This document shows, piece by piece, positions 33,446-41,081 of a stretch of DNA of 43,337 nucleotides. The position numbers were made by a program, and so were the translations under genes. The stretch spans positions 1 through 43,337 of the forward strand of contig JAHEDJ010000023.1 in NCBI GenBank assembly GCA_024641325.1, read 5' to 3'. Position 1 is the stretch's first letter. Each line of letters opens with the position of its first letter. The notes beneath the pieces are model-generated. The model ran no database searches, was not told where the DNA came from, and worked only from the letters and a program-made list of their open reading frames with translations. Source of the stretch: a bacterium. GTDB taxonomy: Bacteria; Actinomycetota; Acidimicrobiia; Spongiisociales; JAHEDJ01.

Positions 33446-33454
33446 CTCATTTCC

Positions 33455-33483
33455 TTGCATGCGAACACACGTTCGCCTAGTCT
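33455..33483 (+). promoter_or_regulatory. recA promoter with LexA box filling the spacer
   Basis: -35 TTGCAT (33455-33460), a 17-bp spacer that contains the perfect SOS palindrome GCGAAC-ACAC-GTTCGC (33461-33476), and -10 TAGTCT (33478-33483). LexA bound here would cover both promoter faces. Transcription should start near 33490, giving a leader of about 65 bases. Confidence 0.88.
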
Positions 33484-33555
33484 TCGAACAACATTCGTGG
33501 TATTTGTCACACCGAACTAATACCGTTGGGGATGAAGCAGAGGAAAGGGAATCCT

Positions 33556-34602
33556 GTGGAGAACGACAAGTCTCTCGATATGGCTAAGGCGCAGATCGAG
33601 CGCCAATTCGGCAAGGGTGCCATTATGCGTCTCGGAGAGAGCAACCATCAGCGTTTGCCCTCGATTTCCACGGGAGCTCTTTCGCTCGATATCGCGCTCG
33701 GGATCGGTGGAGTGCCACGAGGTCGGGTTGTCGAGATCTACGGTCCCGAATCCAGCGGCAAGACGACCCTCGCTCTGCATGTGGTGGCCGAGGCGCAACG
33801 CAATGGCGGTATCGCTGCTTTCATCGATGCCGAGCACGCCCTCGATCCGGTTTATGCCAAGGCGCTCGGCGTCGATGTCGACGAGTTGCTGATCTCGCAA
33901 CCCGACACCGGCGAACAGGCGCTGGAAATTGCCGACATCTTGATTCGATCCGGTGCGCTCGATGTTGTGGTCATCGACTCCGTTGCTGCTCTGGTTCCGC
34001 GCGCAGAAATCGAAGGCGAAATGGGCGATACGCACGTGGGTCTTCAGGCCCGTTTGATGTCGCAGGCGCTACGGAAGCTGACGGCCAACATCAACAGATC
34101 ACAGACCACTGCGGTGTTCATCAACCAACTCCGTGAAAAGATCGGAGTGATGTTCGGGTCGCCCGAGACAACGCCCGGCGGTCGAGCCCTCAAGTTCTAC
34201 GCGACGGTGAGGATCGACATCCGACGTATTGAGGCTATCAAGGATGGCCAGGAGAACGTTGGAAACCGGGTGCGGGCGAAGGTCGTGAAAAACAAGTTGG
34301 CTCCTCCTTTCCGCCTGGCAGAGTTCGACATCATGTTCGGAGAGGGAATTTCCCGCGAGGGAAGCCTCCTGGACGTGGCCGTCGAGCAAGGAATAGTGCG
34401 TAAGAGCGGAGCCTGGTACAGCTATGACAACGACCAACTCGGACAGGGACGTGAGGCCTCTAAGCGCTTCTTGCGGGAAAACCCTGACGTAGCAGTTCAG
34501 CTCCAGGCAAAGGTAATGGAGGCGGTTGGACTCGTTGAGCCCGCAGAGGAAGAGGCCGAGCCCGAGGTCGCGCCCGAAGAGGAACTCTCGGACGACCACT
34601 GA
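33556..34602 (+). CDS. recA: Recombinase RecA
   Basis: 348-residue RecA, which forms the nucleoprotein filament for homologous recombination and triggers LexA self-cleavage. Walker A is GPESSGKT (63-70), Walker B is LDVVVIDSV, and the loop and signature [31 protein letters not shown] is intact. The C-terminal tail is strongly acidic ([18 protein letters not shown]), as usual. I chose GTG 33556 since AGGAAAGGGA lies five bases upstream and the length fits; TTG 33526 and ATG 33532 would add unusual residues. No recX gene follows directly, although recA-recX is the common order; RNase Y comes next instead. Confidence 0.98.
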   Translation: MENDKSLDMAKAQIERQFGKGAIMRLGESNHQRLPSISTGALSLDIALGIGGVPRGRVVEIYGPESSGKTTLALHVVAEAQRNGGIAAFIDAEHALDPVYAKALGVDVDELLISQPDTGEQALEIADILIRSGALDVVVIDSVAALVPRAEIEGEMGDTHVGLQARLMSQALRKLTANINRSQTTAVFINQLREKIGVMFGSPETTPGGRALKFYATVRIDIRRIEAIKDGQENVGNRVRAKVVKNKLAPPFRLAEFDIMFGEGISREGSLLDVAVEQGIVRKSGAWYSYDNDQLGQGREASKRFLRENPDVAVQLQAKVMEAVGLVEPAEEEAEPEVAPEEELSDDH

Positions 34603-34632
34603 GCCTATGACGGCCGCTTAGGGCGCCGGGCA

Positions 34633-34668
34633 GTTTCTGGGATGGGCTGAATGATCCGTCCCAGAAAC
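34633..34668. repeat. 36-bp palindrome after recA (GTTTCTGGGA...TCCCAGAAAC)
   Basis: Perfect 10-bp stem (34633-34642 with 34659-34668) and a 16-base loop, 30 bases after the recA stop. It may end the recA transcript, but there is no U-tract, and its GTTTC...GAAAC ends resemble the palindromes at 14393 and 17983. Confidence 0.6.
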
Positions 34669-34855
34669 GGGCTCTGTCGGGTAACATGTGCGACAAGCAC
34701 ACACTAAAAACATACTGAAAAACTGAACAACTGTGGTCGAGATGCAGAGGAGAGACGGAACGAGAACGAAGGACTGACTCAATTCCGTTCCGTTCGTGTG
34801 TGTGCCGAGCCGGCCGGCTCGGCATGTCTGTATCTCCCGCAGGAAGGCGGGAAAG
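34669..34855 (+). promoter_or_regulatory. Structured leader upstream of the RNase Y gene
   Basis: Three potential hairpins precede the gene: ACGGAACG (34755-34762) with CGTTCCGT (34786-34793); the perfect 20-bp palindrome GCCGAGCCGG/CCGGCTCGGC (34804-34823); and CCCGC-AGGAAG-GCGGG (34836-34851), which puts the ribosome binding site AGGAAG in its loop. I see no convincing promoter in this stretch. A regulatory role, for instance feedback by RNase Y on its own mRNA, is inference. Confidence 0.45.
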
Positions 34856-36397
34856 ATGGATCCGTTGTGGACGTTGATAATCGGCGTTCTGGCGGTTTTG
34901 GCCGGCGCGATCGTCGGCTTCCTTGGAGCTCGATCGAATCGTCGGCGAGTTGATGGAGACACGGATTCGAATGCCGAGGAGGTCCTGGGCAGTGCCAGGC
35001 TCGAGGCACAGCGCTTGCTGTCCAGGGCTGAGGAAGAAGCGCGGGCGATCGCGGAAACCTACCGAGACCGTGAAGATGCGACTCTCGAGCACCGTCGAAT
35101 TGAAATCCATACCTCGCAGGACCGGCTTGCGAAGCGAGAGGAAACGCTCGAGCAACGGGCGTCGAACCTCGCCCAGCGTGAGCAGCTCCTAATCCAGCGT
35201 GAGGCCGGTCTTGGTGAGCAGAGAGCTGACGTTGACTCTCTACGTGAAGAGGCCCGCGTTTCGCTCGAGCGGTTGGCAGGTTTCGATGCCAAAGCTGCCA
35301 AGCAGGAACTGATGGCGCAGGTCGAAGATGAAGCTCGACGCGAAGCGATGGTCATGGTCAGGGACATGGAGATCAAGGCCCGCGAGGAGTCCGAGCGCAG
35401 GGCCAAGCGGATTCTGACAACAGCGATCCAGAGATTGTCGTCGGAAGTCGTTACCGAGAGCACGGTATCTGTGGTCGCGCTTCCCTCCGATGAGATGAAA
35501 GGCCGCATCATCGGCCGGGAGGGTCGGAACATCCGTGCGTTCGAGGCGATTGCCGGAGTCAATCTGATCGTCGACGACACCCCTGAAGCCGTTTCGGTGT
35601 CTTCATTCGATCCTGTGAGGAGGGAGATTGCCCGTATCACCCTCGACAAGCTGGTCACAGATGGTCGGATTCATCCTGCGTCGATCGAGCAGGCATTCGA
35701 AAAGGCCAAGGCTGAAGTGGAGCAGAGCGTTCGCGACGCCGGTGAGTGGGCCTTGCTAGAGGTCGGAATGGCGCGGATGCATCCTGAACTCGTGACGTTG
35801 CTCGGCCGACTCAAATATCGGACTTCGTATGGTCAGAACGTTCTCAACCATGTGGTGGAATCTGCCCATGTCGCCTCTATGCTCGCCGCGGAGATCGGCA
35901 TCGATGTGGTCCATGCCAAGCGTGCCGCATTGCTGCACGACATAGGGAAGGCGATTACTCACGAAGTTGAAGGATCTCACGCGTTGATCGGTGCGGAGAT
36001 CGCCCGCCGCTTCGGAGAAGATCCGGCCATCGTTCATGGCATCGAGGCGCATCACAACGAGATCGAACCTCGCACGTTGGTGGCAGTGTTGGTGCAAGCG
36101 GCGGACGCTGTGTCGGCCGCCCGTCCGGGCGCCCGTCGTGAAGCCTTGGAGTCGTACGTCCGGCGCCTCGAGCGGCTCGAAGAATTGGCAGGAGCGTTCG
36201 ACGGCGTAGAACGGGTATTCGCCATGCAGGCAGGGCGTGAAGTCCGGGTCGTGGTTGATCCGGGAACGCTCGATGACCTGGAGGCAGCCGACCTGGCGCG
36301 ACGTATCGCCCGTCAAATGGAAGAAGACCTCCAGTATCCGGGCCAGATCCAGGTGACGGTGATCCGGGAGTTCCGGGTTACCGACTACGCTCGCTAG
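34856..36397 (+). CDS. rny: Ribonuclease Y
   Basis: 513-residue membrane-anchored endoribonuclease that starts mRNA decay. One N-terminal transmembrane helix (LWTLIIGVLAVLAGAIVGFLGA, about 3-25) is followed by a long charged coiled coil (about 40-205, EARAIAETYRDREDATLEHRR and onward). A KH domain holds GRIIGREGRNIRAFEAIAGVNLIVDDTP, and the HD domain contains LLHDIGKAITHEVEGSH with the catalytic His-Asp pair. The C-terminal region is complete. ATG 34856 is chosen because AGGAAGG lies upstream and the transmembrane helix begins directly after; the frame opens earlier inside the structured leader. miaB follows after 5 bases. Confidence 0.96.
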   Translation: MDPLWTLIIGVLAVLAGAIVGFLGARSNRRRVDGDTDSNAEEVLGSARLEAQRLLSRAEEEARAIAETYRDREDATLEHRRIEIHTSQDRLAKREETLEQRASNLAQREQLLIQREAGLGEQRADVDSLREEARVSLERLAGFDAKAAKQELMAQVEDEARREAMVMVRDMEIKAREESERRAKRILTTAIQRLSSEVVTESTVSVVALPSDEMKGRIIGREGRNIRAFEAIAGVNLIVDDTPEAVSVSSFDPVRREIARITLDKLVTDGRIHPASIEQAFEKAKAEVEQSVRDAGEWALLEVGMARMHPELVTLLGRLKYRTSYGQNVLNHVVESAHVASMLAAEIGIDVVHAKRAALLHDIGKAITHEVEGSHALIGAEIARRFGEDPAIVHGIEAHHNEIEPRTLVAVLVQAADAVSAARPGARREALESYVRRLERLEELAGAFDGVERVFAMQAGREVRVVVDPGTLDDLEAADLARRIARQMEEDLQYPGQIQVTVIREFRVTDYAR

Positions 36398-36402
36398 CCC
36401 TC

Positions 36403-37785
36403 ATGACTCAACCTGTTCTGATCGCTGAACCAGCCCGCAAGGAGCGGCGCCGTCCTACCCGGGAGGGCAAGACCTATTTCCTGCGCACGTTCGGCTGTCA
36501 GATGAACGAACACGACTCCGAGCGCATCGCCGGGCTGTTCGAAAGAGACGGGATGTCGCCGGTCGCCGACTATCAGTCGGCAGACGTCGTGTTCATCAAC
36601 ACGTGCACGATTCGAGAGAATGCCGACAACCGCCTGTACGGGCATCTCGGTCATCTCAAGCAGTTGAAGGATGAGATGCCGGGCAAGGTCTTGATCGTGG
36701 GGGGTTGCGCAGCTCAGAAAGACCGTGACATCGTGCGGGAGCGTGCTCCCTGGGTCGATGTAGTGCTTGGTACTCACAATCTCGATCGAGTTCTGGATCT
36801 GATGGACCACGCCCAGGAGTGGGGACCGGTGACCGAGATTGCCGACGAACTACAAAGCATGCCGTCGGATCTCCCGGTGAAGCGTGAGCTCGATCACTCC
36901 GCCTGGGTGACTATCCAGGTCGGATGCAACAACACCTGCACCTTCTGCATCGTGCCGGCCGTCCGAGGTATTGAGATCAGCCGCAGACCCGGTGACATCG
37001 TACGGGAGGTCGAACGTCTCGCCGCCGACGGTGTCGTGGAGGTCACCTTGCTCGGCCAGAACGTCAACACGTATGGTCGGGATCTGGCGATCGACGGTCG
37101 CCGGCGCCCGATCTTCGCCGAATTGCTGCGTCGGGTCGGAGAGGTCGACGGGATACGCAGGATCCGATTCACGAGTCCACACCCGGCCGACTTTCGCGAG
37201 GATGTTGCGCTGGCCATGGCAGAGACCGAATCGGTATGTGAGCAGCTCCATTTGCCGCTGCAATCGGGTAGCCCCAGAGTGCTGGCCGGGATGCACCGGG
37301 GATACAACGTCGAGCGCTACATGTCGCGTCTCGAGCTTGCTCGCCGGATCATTCCTGATCTCACGGTGTCGACCGACATCATCGTCGGTTTCCCGGGCGA
37401 GACGGAGGAGGACTTCGAGATGACTCTTGATGTTGTCCGAGAAGCCCGATTCGATCAGGCGTTCATGTTCTTGTTTTCGCCACGGCCGGGTACCGACGCT
37501 GCTCTCCGCGTCGATGAGTTTGTGGACCAGGAGGTCGCACAGAATCGGTTCGACCGGCTGCTGGAAATCCAATCCGAGATCTCTGTTGAGCTCAATCGCG
37601 CCCAACTGGGCAAGAGGGTTGAGGTCCTGGCCGAAGGTCCATCAAAGAAGGATGCGTCGGTGGCCACGACGCGCACCAGGGGCGGTCGCGTCGTCCACGT
37701 TGTAGGTGAGTTCGCGCCGGGATCGTTTTTCGAAGTAGATATCACAGGTGCGGCTAAACACCATCTGTTGGGGAGCTTGACCTGA
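36403..37785 (+). CDS. miaB: tRNA-2-methylthio-N6-dimethylallyladenosine synthase
   Basis: 460-residue radical SAM methylthiotransferase that adds the 2-methylthio group to i6A37 of tRNAs reading UNN codons, the step after MiaA. The N-terminal cluster cysteines are Cys32 (FGCQMNEHDSE), Cys68 (NTCTIRENA) and Cys102 (GGCAAQK). The radical SAM triad is C175-NNT-C179-TF-C182, and a C-terminal TRAM domain is present (from about 385). It starts at ATG 36403, 5 bases after the RNase Y stop, and its stop overlaps the probable start of miaA. The miaB-miaA-dapF order is typical for actinobacteria. Confidence 0.97.
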   Translation: MTQPVLIAEPARKERRRPTREGKTYFLRTFGCQMNEHDSERIAGLFERDGMSPVADYQSADVVFINTCTIRENADNRLYGHLGHLKQLKDEMPGKVLIVGGCAAQKDRDIVRERAPWVDVVLGTHNLDRVLDLMDHAQEWGPVTEIADELQSMPSDLPVKRELDHSAWVTIQVGCNNTCTFCIVPAVRGIEISRRPGDIVREVERLAADGVVEVTLLGQNVNTYGRDLAIDGRRRPIFAELLRRVGEVDGIRRIRFTSPHPADFREDVALAMAETESVCEQLHLPLQSGSPRVLAGMHRGYNVERYMSRLELARRIIPDLTVSTDIIVGFPGETEEDFEMTLDVVREARFDQAFMFLFSPRPGTDAALRVDEFVDQEVAQNRFDRLLEIQSEISVELNRAQLGKRVEVLAEGPSKKDASVATTRTRGGRVVHVVGEFAPGSFFEVDITGAAKHHLLGSLT

Positions 37786-38678
37786 TCGAGATCTTTGCCG
37801 TGCTTGGGCCTACCGCGTCGGGCAAGTCTGAGATAGCTATTCGGCTGGCTGAGGAAATGGGGGCAGAGATCATTTCTGTCGATTCCATGCAGGTCTACCG
37901 AGGTATGGACATCGGCACGGCGAAACCCGATCGGGAGGACCGTGCTCGGATACGGCATCACGGAGTCGACCTGGTCGAGCCGTCCGAGTCTTTCAGTGTG
38001 GCGGATTTTCAACGTGTGGGCCGCAGTGTGATGGAGTCGGCAACCGGTCCTCTGGTCATTGTCGGCGGCTCCGGACTTCACTTTCGTGCGTTGGTCGATC
38101 CCATGCAGTTTCGTCCTCATGATGCAGAAACCCGCGCCCGGCTGGAGGAGTTGTCTGCACAGCAGAGTCTGGCCCGCCTGCTCGTGCTCGATCCCGATGC
38201 CGGGGAGCACATCGATCTTTCGAATCCTCGCCGGGTAACGAGAGCGTTAGAGATCGCCGCACTGACGGGAGAGACGCCGAGTGAGCGGGCCGCTACGGAA
38301 CAGCAGCAGCAGCTGGTGGAATACGAGCCGCTCTATTCGTTCAAAGCGATCGCATTCGATCCAGGCGAGGGGCTGAACGACCGGGTCGTTCGTCGACTGG
38401 ACTCCATGTTGGACAAAGGTCTCGAGGCTGAGGTTGCCGGCCTGGCCGACGACCTGGGGCGCACGGCCCGGCAGGCAGTCGGCTATAAGGAGCTGCTCCC
38501 GGTTGTCGCAGGCGAGTTGAGTCTGCGCGAAGGCGTCGACGATGCACGTAGGGCAACTCTGGCATTGGCCAAGCGACAGCGGACCTTCTTTCGCCGGGAC
38601 CCACGGCTCAACTGGTTACCGTGGTCCGACGATGCAGATAGACGGTTGCAGATGGCGGCGCGGGCGATGAGGAGATGA
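37782..38678 (+). CDS. miaA: tRNA dimethylallyltransferase (probable CTG start)
   Basis: 298-residue enzyme that transfers a dimethylallyl group to A37 of tRNA. Motifs are the P-loop LGPTASGKS (8-16), the DSMQVYRGMDIGTAKPD substrate region, DLVEPSESFSVADFQ, VGGSGLHFRALVDP and QAVGYKEL. The usual N-terminus places about seven residues before GPTASGKS. The first ATG/GTG/TTG available is GTG 37800, which would remove nearly all of them. CTG 37782 restores MIEIFAVLGPTASGKS, overlaps the miaB stop as CTGA, and has GGGGAG six bases upstream, so I take CTG as the start (inference). The stop overlaps an ATG at the head of dapF. Confidence 0.9.
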   Translation: MIEIFAVLGPTASGKSEIAIRLAEEMGAEIISVDSMQVYRGMDIGTAKPDREDRARIRHHGVDLVEPSESFSVADFQRVGRSVMESATGPLVIVGGSGLHFRALVDPMQFRPHDAETRARLEELSAQQSLARLLVLDPDAGEHIDLSNPRRVTRALEIAALTGETPSERAATEQQQQLVEYEPLYSFKAIAFDPGEGLNDRVVRRLDSMLDKGLEAEVAGLADDLGRTARQAVGYKELLPVVAGELSLREGVDDARRATLALAKRQRTFFRRDPRLNWLPWSDDADRRLQMAARAMRR

Positions 38679-38680
38679 GC

Positions 38681-39439
38681 ATGGAGTTCACGAAGATGGA
38701 GGGTTTGGGCAACGACTTCGTGGTGATCGACGGACCCGCGCCACTGGATGCGGAGACGGTTGCCGCCTTGTGCAACCGGCGGCGTGGGGTCGGTGCCGAT
38801 GGCGTCCTGATTGTGTCTCCGTTGGGTCCCGCGCGTGTGAAAATGGAATATCTGAACTCCGACGGCAGTCCGGCTGAAATGTGTGGGAACGGTTTACGTT
38901 GTGTTGCCCTACGCGCCGTGGACTTTGGACTCGTCGAGGGCTCGGAGTTCGTGGTCGAGACCGCGGTGGGGCCCCGGCGCGTCTCGGTGCTCGCCCCGGA
39001 TCGAATTCGTGTTGAGCTGGGCCCAATCGAGGTGGCCGGGAGCGATGAGATGATCGATGGTTACGCAGTGCGCACTGTGAACGTTGGCAATCCGCACGCC
39101 GTGATGTTCGTTGAGGACCCGGCAGATTCGGATGTCGAGGCTATCGGATCGAGGCTCGAACGCAATATCGCATTTCCAGGTGGCACCAATGTTGAGTTCG
39201 TCACCGCCCGGTCTCGCCAACTGATTGACATGCGGGTCTGGGAGCGGGGCGTGGGGGAGACGCTTGCCTGCGGAACCGGGGCAGCCGCGGTGGTGGCCGC
39301 GGCAGCCGCAACCGGTCGTTCGGCATCCGCTGCGACTGTGCGTCTCCCGGGCGGCCTGCTCGACGTAGAGATATCGAACGGAGTGGCATGGATCACCGGT
39401 CCGGCAACCACCGTCTATTCGGGAGTCTGGACTCGTTAG
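38681..39439 (+). CDS. dapF: Diaminopimelate epimerase
   Basis: 252-residue DapF, converting LL- to meso-diaminopimelate for peptidoglycan and lysine. Both active-site cysteines are present: in MCGNGLRCVALR (first) and in LACGTGAAAVVAAA (second). GLGNDFVVIDG at the N-terminus and NVGNPHAVMFV are further hallmarks. ATG 38681 (MEFTKMEGLGND) is six bases after GAGGAG; ATG 38675, which overlaps the miaA stop, is the alternative and would add two residues. It ends the plus-strand recA to dapF run; lexA converges from the other side only 6 bases away. Confidence 0.96.
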   Translation: MEFTKMEGLGNDFVVIDGPAPLDAETVAALCNRRRGVGADGVLIVSPLGPARVKMEYLNSDGSPAEMCGNGLRCVALRAVDFGLVEGSEFVVETAVGPRRVSVLAPDRIRVELGPIEVAGSDEMIDGYAVRTVNVGNPHAVMFVEDPADSDVEAIGSRLERNIAFPGGTNVEFVTARSRQLIDMRVWERGVGETLACGTGAAAVVAAAAATGRSASAATVRLPGGLLDVEISNGVAWITGPATTVYSGVWTR

Positions 39440-39445
39440 GTCGTT

Positions 39446-40066
39446 CTACCTGACCGACCTGAGAACCGAGACAACCTTCCCTACGAGACTGACACCATCT
39501 TCGAACACCATCGGTTCGTATGCCGGATTCTCCGAATGGAGTAGAACGGTCCCGTCGCGGCGCTCGAGTCGTTTGACTGTGGCTTCGTCTTCGACCAGCG
39601 CGGCAACTATTTCGCCGTCCAGAGCGTCGTCCTGTCTTCTGACGACCACGTAGTCCCCGTTGAGAATGCCGGCGTTGATCATCGAGTCTCCACGCACCTC
39701 GAGCATGATCACCGGACCGGATCCAACGAGTTGCTGGGGGAGTGGAAAGACTTCCTCGATGTCTTCTTCAGCGAGAATCGGGGAACCGGCGGCGATACGC
39801 CCGACGAGGGGCACGTCGCGGGTTGGAGCGTTCGAGCGCTTGGGCGACTCCGAACGATCCACCACTTCTATCGCACGCGGCTTCGTGGGATCGCGGCGCA
39901 GGTAGCCGAGGCGAACCAGAGTCGAAAGATGGCTGTGGACCGTAGACGGTGATCGCAGACCAAGTGAGTCGCCGATTTCACGCACCGAGGGCGGGTAGCC
40001 GCGATCCTGCACGGTTTGCCCAATGAGATCCAGGATCTCCTGCTGGCGGATACTCAGTTCGTCCAC
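39446..40066 (-). CDS. lexA: LexA repressor
   Basis: 206-residue SOS repressor and serine peptidase. The winged helix-turn-helix (about 1-66) includes GYPPSVREIGDSLGLRSPSTVHSHLSTLVRLGYLRRD. The self-cleavage site is Ala93-Gly94 (GRIAAGSP), with the catalytic Ser128 (RGDSMI) and Lys165 (ATVKRLERR). GTG 40064-40066 is chosen because GAAAGG is about six bases upstream and DELSIRQQEIL is the family N-terminus; the open frame back to 40123 covers operator sequence. The gene is divergent from the LysM gene with four SOS boxes between, so it is autoregulated. Confidence 0.97.
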   Translation of the reverse strand: MDELSIRQQEILDLIGQTVQDRGYPPSVREIGDSLGLRSPSTVHSHLSTLVRLGYLRRDPTKPRAIEVVDRSESPKRSNAPTRDVPLVGRIAAGSPILAEEDIEEVFPLPQQLVGSGPVIMLEVRGDSMINAGILNGDYVVVRRQDDALDGEIVAALVEDEATVKRLERRDGTVLLHSENPAYEPMVFEDGVSLVGKVVSVLRSVR

Positions 40067-40078
40067 GGCCACCCTTTC

Positions 40079-40094
40079 TCGAACGTATGTTCCG
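40079..40094. promoter_or_regulatory. LexA box 1 (lexA side)
   Basis: TCGAAC-GTAT-GTTCCG, one half-site perfect and the other slightly degenerate. It covers the predicted lexA transcription start region and lies just upstream of the lexA ribosome binding site. Confidence 0.8.
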
Positions 40095-40123
40095 AATCTA
40101 CTCCGTATCGTCGATCGAATCAA
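40095..40123 (-). promoter_or_regulatory. lexA promoter
   Basis: On the minus strand: -35 TTGATT (40123-40118), 17-bp spacer, -10 TAGATT (40100-40095). Box 2 overlaps the -35 and box 1 overlaps the start region. Confidence 0.6.
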
Positions 40124-40135
40124 ACATATGTTCGC
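40120..40135. promoter_or_regulatory. LexA box 2
   Basis: TCAAAC-ATAT-GTTCGC, one mismatch in the left half-site, overlapping the predicted lexA -35. Confidence 0.78.
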
Positions 40136-40137
40136 AC

Positions 40138-40166
40138 TTGACCTCGAACGTCTGTTCGCCTAGTGT
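40138..40166 (+). promoter_or_regulatory. LysM-gene promoter with LexA box 3 in the spacer
   Basis: -35 TTGACC (40138-40143), LexA box TCGAAC-GTCT-GTTCGC (40144-40159) inside a 17-bp spacer, -10 TAGTGT (40161-40166). The layout is the same as at recA. Confidence 0.85.
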
Positions 40167-40167
40167 A

Positions 40168-40183
40168 CCGAACAGACGTTCGA
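40168..40183. promoter_or_regulatory. LexA box 4
   Basis: CCGAAC-AGAC-GTTCGA, covering the expected transcription start of the LysM gene. Together with box 3 it gives this promoter two adjacent operators. Confidence 0.82.
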
Positions 40184-40270
40184 AGGGTCTGCGTCGGTTT
40201 TCTGTCACACACCATTCGTACTCTGAATACCGAACCGGTTCAGTACCAAGCGAGAAGGAGGTAACAGGTC

Positions 40271-40558
40271 ATGACGGTCCGCTCCAACGCCCTTCTGAGG
40301 GTCGTGGTTCTCCTTACTGTGGCCGTTTGTGCCCTGTTCCTCCTGCTCGCCGGGCAGGTCGATGCGGGTGACGACGTTGCTCTGACACAGGAGCATATGG
40401 TGAGATCCGGCGAAACCCTCTGGAAGATTGCAGGTGACCACACGGCCTCCGGGGCCGACGTGCGCGACACGGTCGACGATATCAAGGCGATGAACTCGCT
40501 AGACGACAGCACGATCTTTCCAGGCGATCGCCTGATCATCCCGCTGATCGACGGCTAG
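40271..40558 (+). CDS. LysM-domain membrane protein, probable SOS cell-division inhibitor (ChiZ/DivS/YneA-like)
   Basis: 95-residue protein: one membrane helix (LLRVVVLLTVAVCALFLLLAG, about 8-28), a short linker and a C-terminal LysM domain (about 42-92, HMVRSGETLWKIAGDH ... NSLDDSTIFPGDRLIIP). This is the architecture of YneA and of actinobacterial ChiZ/Rv2719c and DivS, SOS-induced proteins that delay septation. The location supports this: it is divergent from lexA, followed by nrdR, and its promoter carries two LexA boxes. The LysM domain should lie outside the membrane, touching peptidoglycan. The ATG follows AAGGAGG by 9 bases. It is shorter than ChiZ, so division control is inferred, not shown. 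Confidence 0.85.
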   Translation: MTVRSNALLRVVVLLTVAVCALFLLLAGQVDAGDDVALTQEHMVRSGETLWKIAGDHTASGADVRDTVDDIKAMNSLDDSTIFPGDRLIIPLIDG

Positions 40559-40588
40559 GGCCTCGCCGGCGAGTCCGTAGGTCGGTAG

Positions 40589-40594
40589 TACCCT
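40589..40594 (+). promoter_or_regulatory. -10 element TACCCT upstream of nrdR
   Basis: TACCCT 7 bases before ATG 40602 without a Shine-Dalgarno sequence, so nrdR may have a leaderless transcript besides SOS read-through from the LysM promoter. Confidence 0.35.
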
Positions 40595-40601
40595 GCCATT
40601 G

Positions 40602-41081
40602 ATGCATTGTCCCTTCTGCGGATCAGGCGACACCCGGGTTGTCGATAGCCGACCGGCCGAACAGGGTCGCGCGATCCGGCGCCGGCGAGAATGCGAGTCC
40701 TGCAGCGACAGATTCACCACGTATGAGCGCACCGAATCGCTGTTGATGGTGAGCAAGCGATCCGGACGTACCGAACCCTTTCGCACCGACAAGCTTCAGC
40801 GCGGTCTCGAGAATGCGCTTGCCGATCGCCCGGTTGGAACGGGCACGCTCGCTGAACTCGTAGACACGATAGAGGCAGAGCTGAGAGCCATCGGAACGGT
40901 TGTGTCTTCCGACGAGATCGGGCGTCAGGTGCTCAGCCGCCTGCGTGAGATCGACGAGGTCGCCTATCTCCGTTTCGCCTCGGTCTACAAGGAGTTCCAA
41001 GGCGCCCAGGATTTCGAGCGCGAGATGGCCGCTCTCGAAGATTCGGCTGTTACCGGCGGTGCTCAGGATCCGGTGGCCTGA
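40602..41081 (+). CDS. nrdR: Transcriptional repressor NrdR
   Basis: 159-residue NrdR, the ATP/dATP-sensing repressor of ribonucleotide reductase genes. A zinc ribbon (Cys3, Cys6, Cys31, Cys34; MHCPFCGSGDTRVVDSRP ... CESCSDRFTTYER) is followed by an ATP-cone domain (about 50-140: LMVSKRSGRTEPFRTDKLQRGLENAL ... EVAYLRFASVYKEF). ATG 40602 gives the standard MHCPFC start; a TTG directly before it adds one residue. NrdR boxes or reductase genes are not seen in the window. Its last 19 bases overlap the end of the convergent membrane-protein gene. Confidence 0.97.
   Translation: MHCPFCGSGDTRVVDSRPAEQGRAIRRRRECESCSDRFTTYERTESLLMVSKRSGRTEPFRTDKLQRGLENALADRPVGTGTLAELVDTIEAELRAIGTVVSSDEIGRQVLSRLREIDEVAYLRFASVYKEFQGAQDFEREMAALEDSAVTGGAQDPVA

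Noticed and set aside
33484..33498. Second CGAA...TTCG sequence downstream of the recA box
   Set aside because: Spacing between the half-sites does not fit the CGAAC-N4-GTTCG rule.
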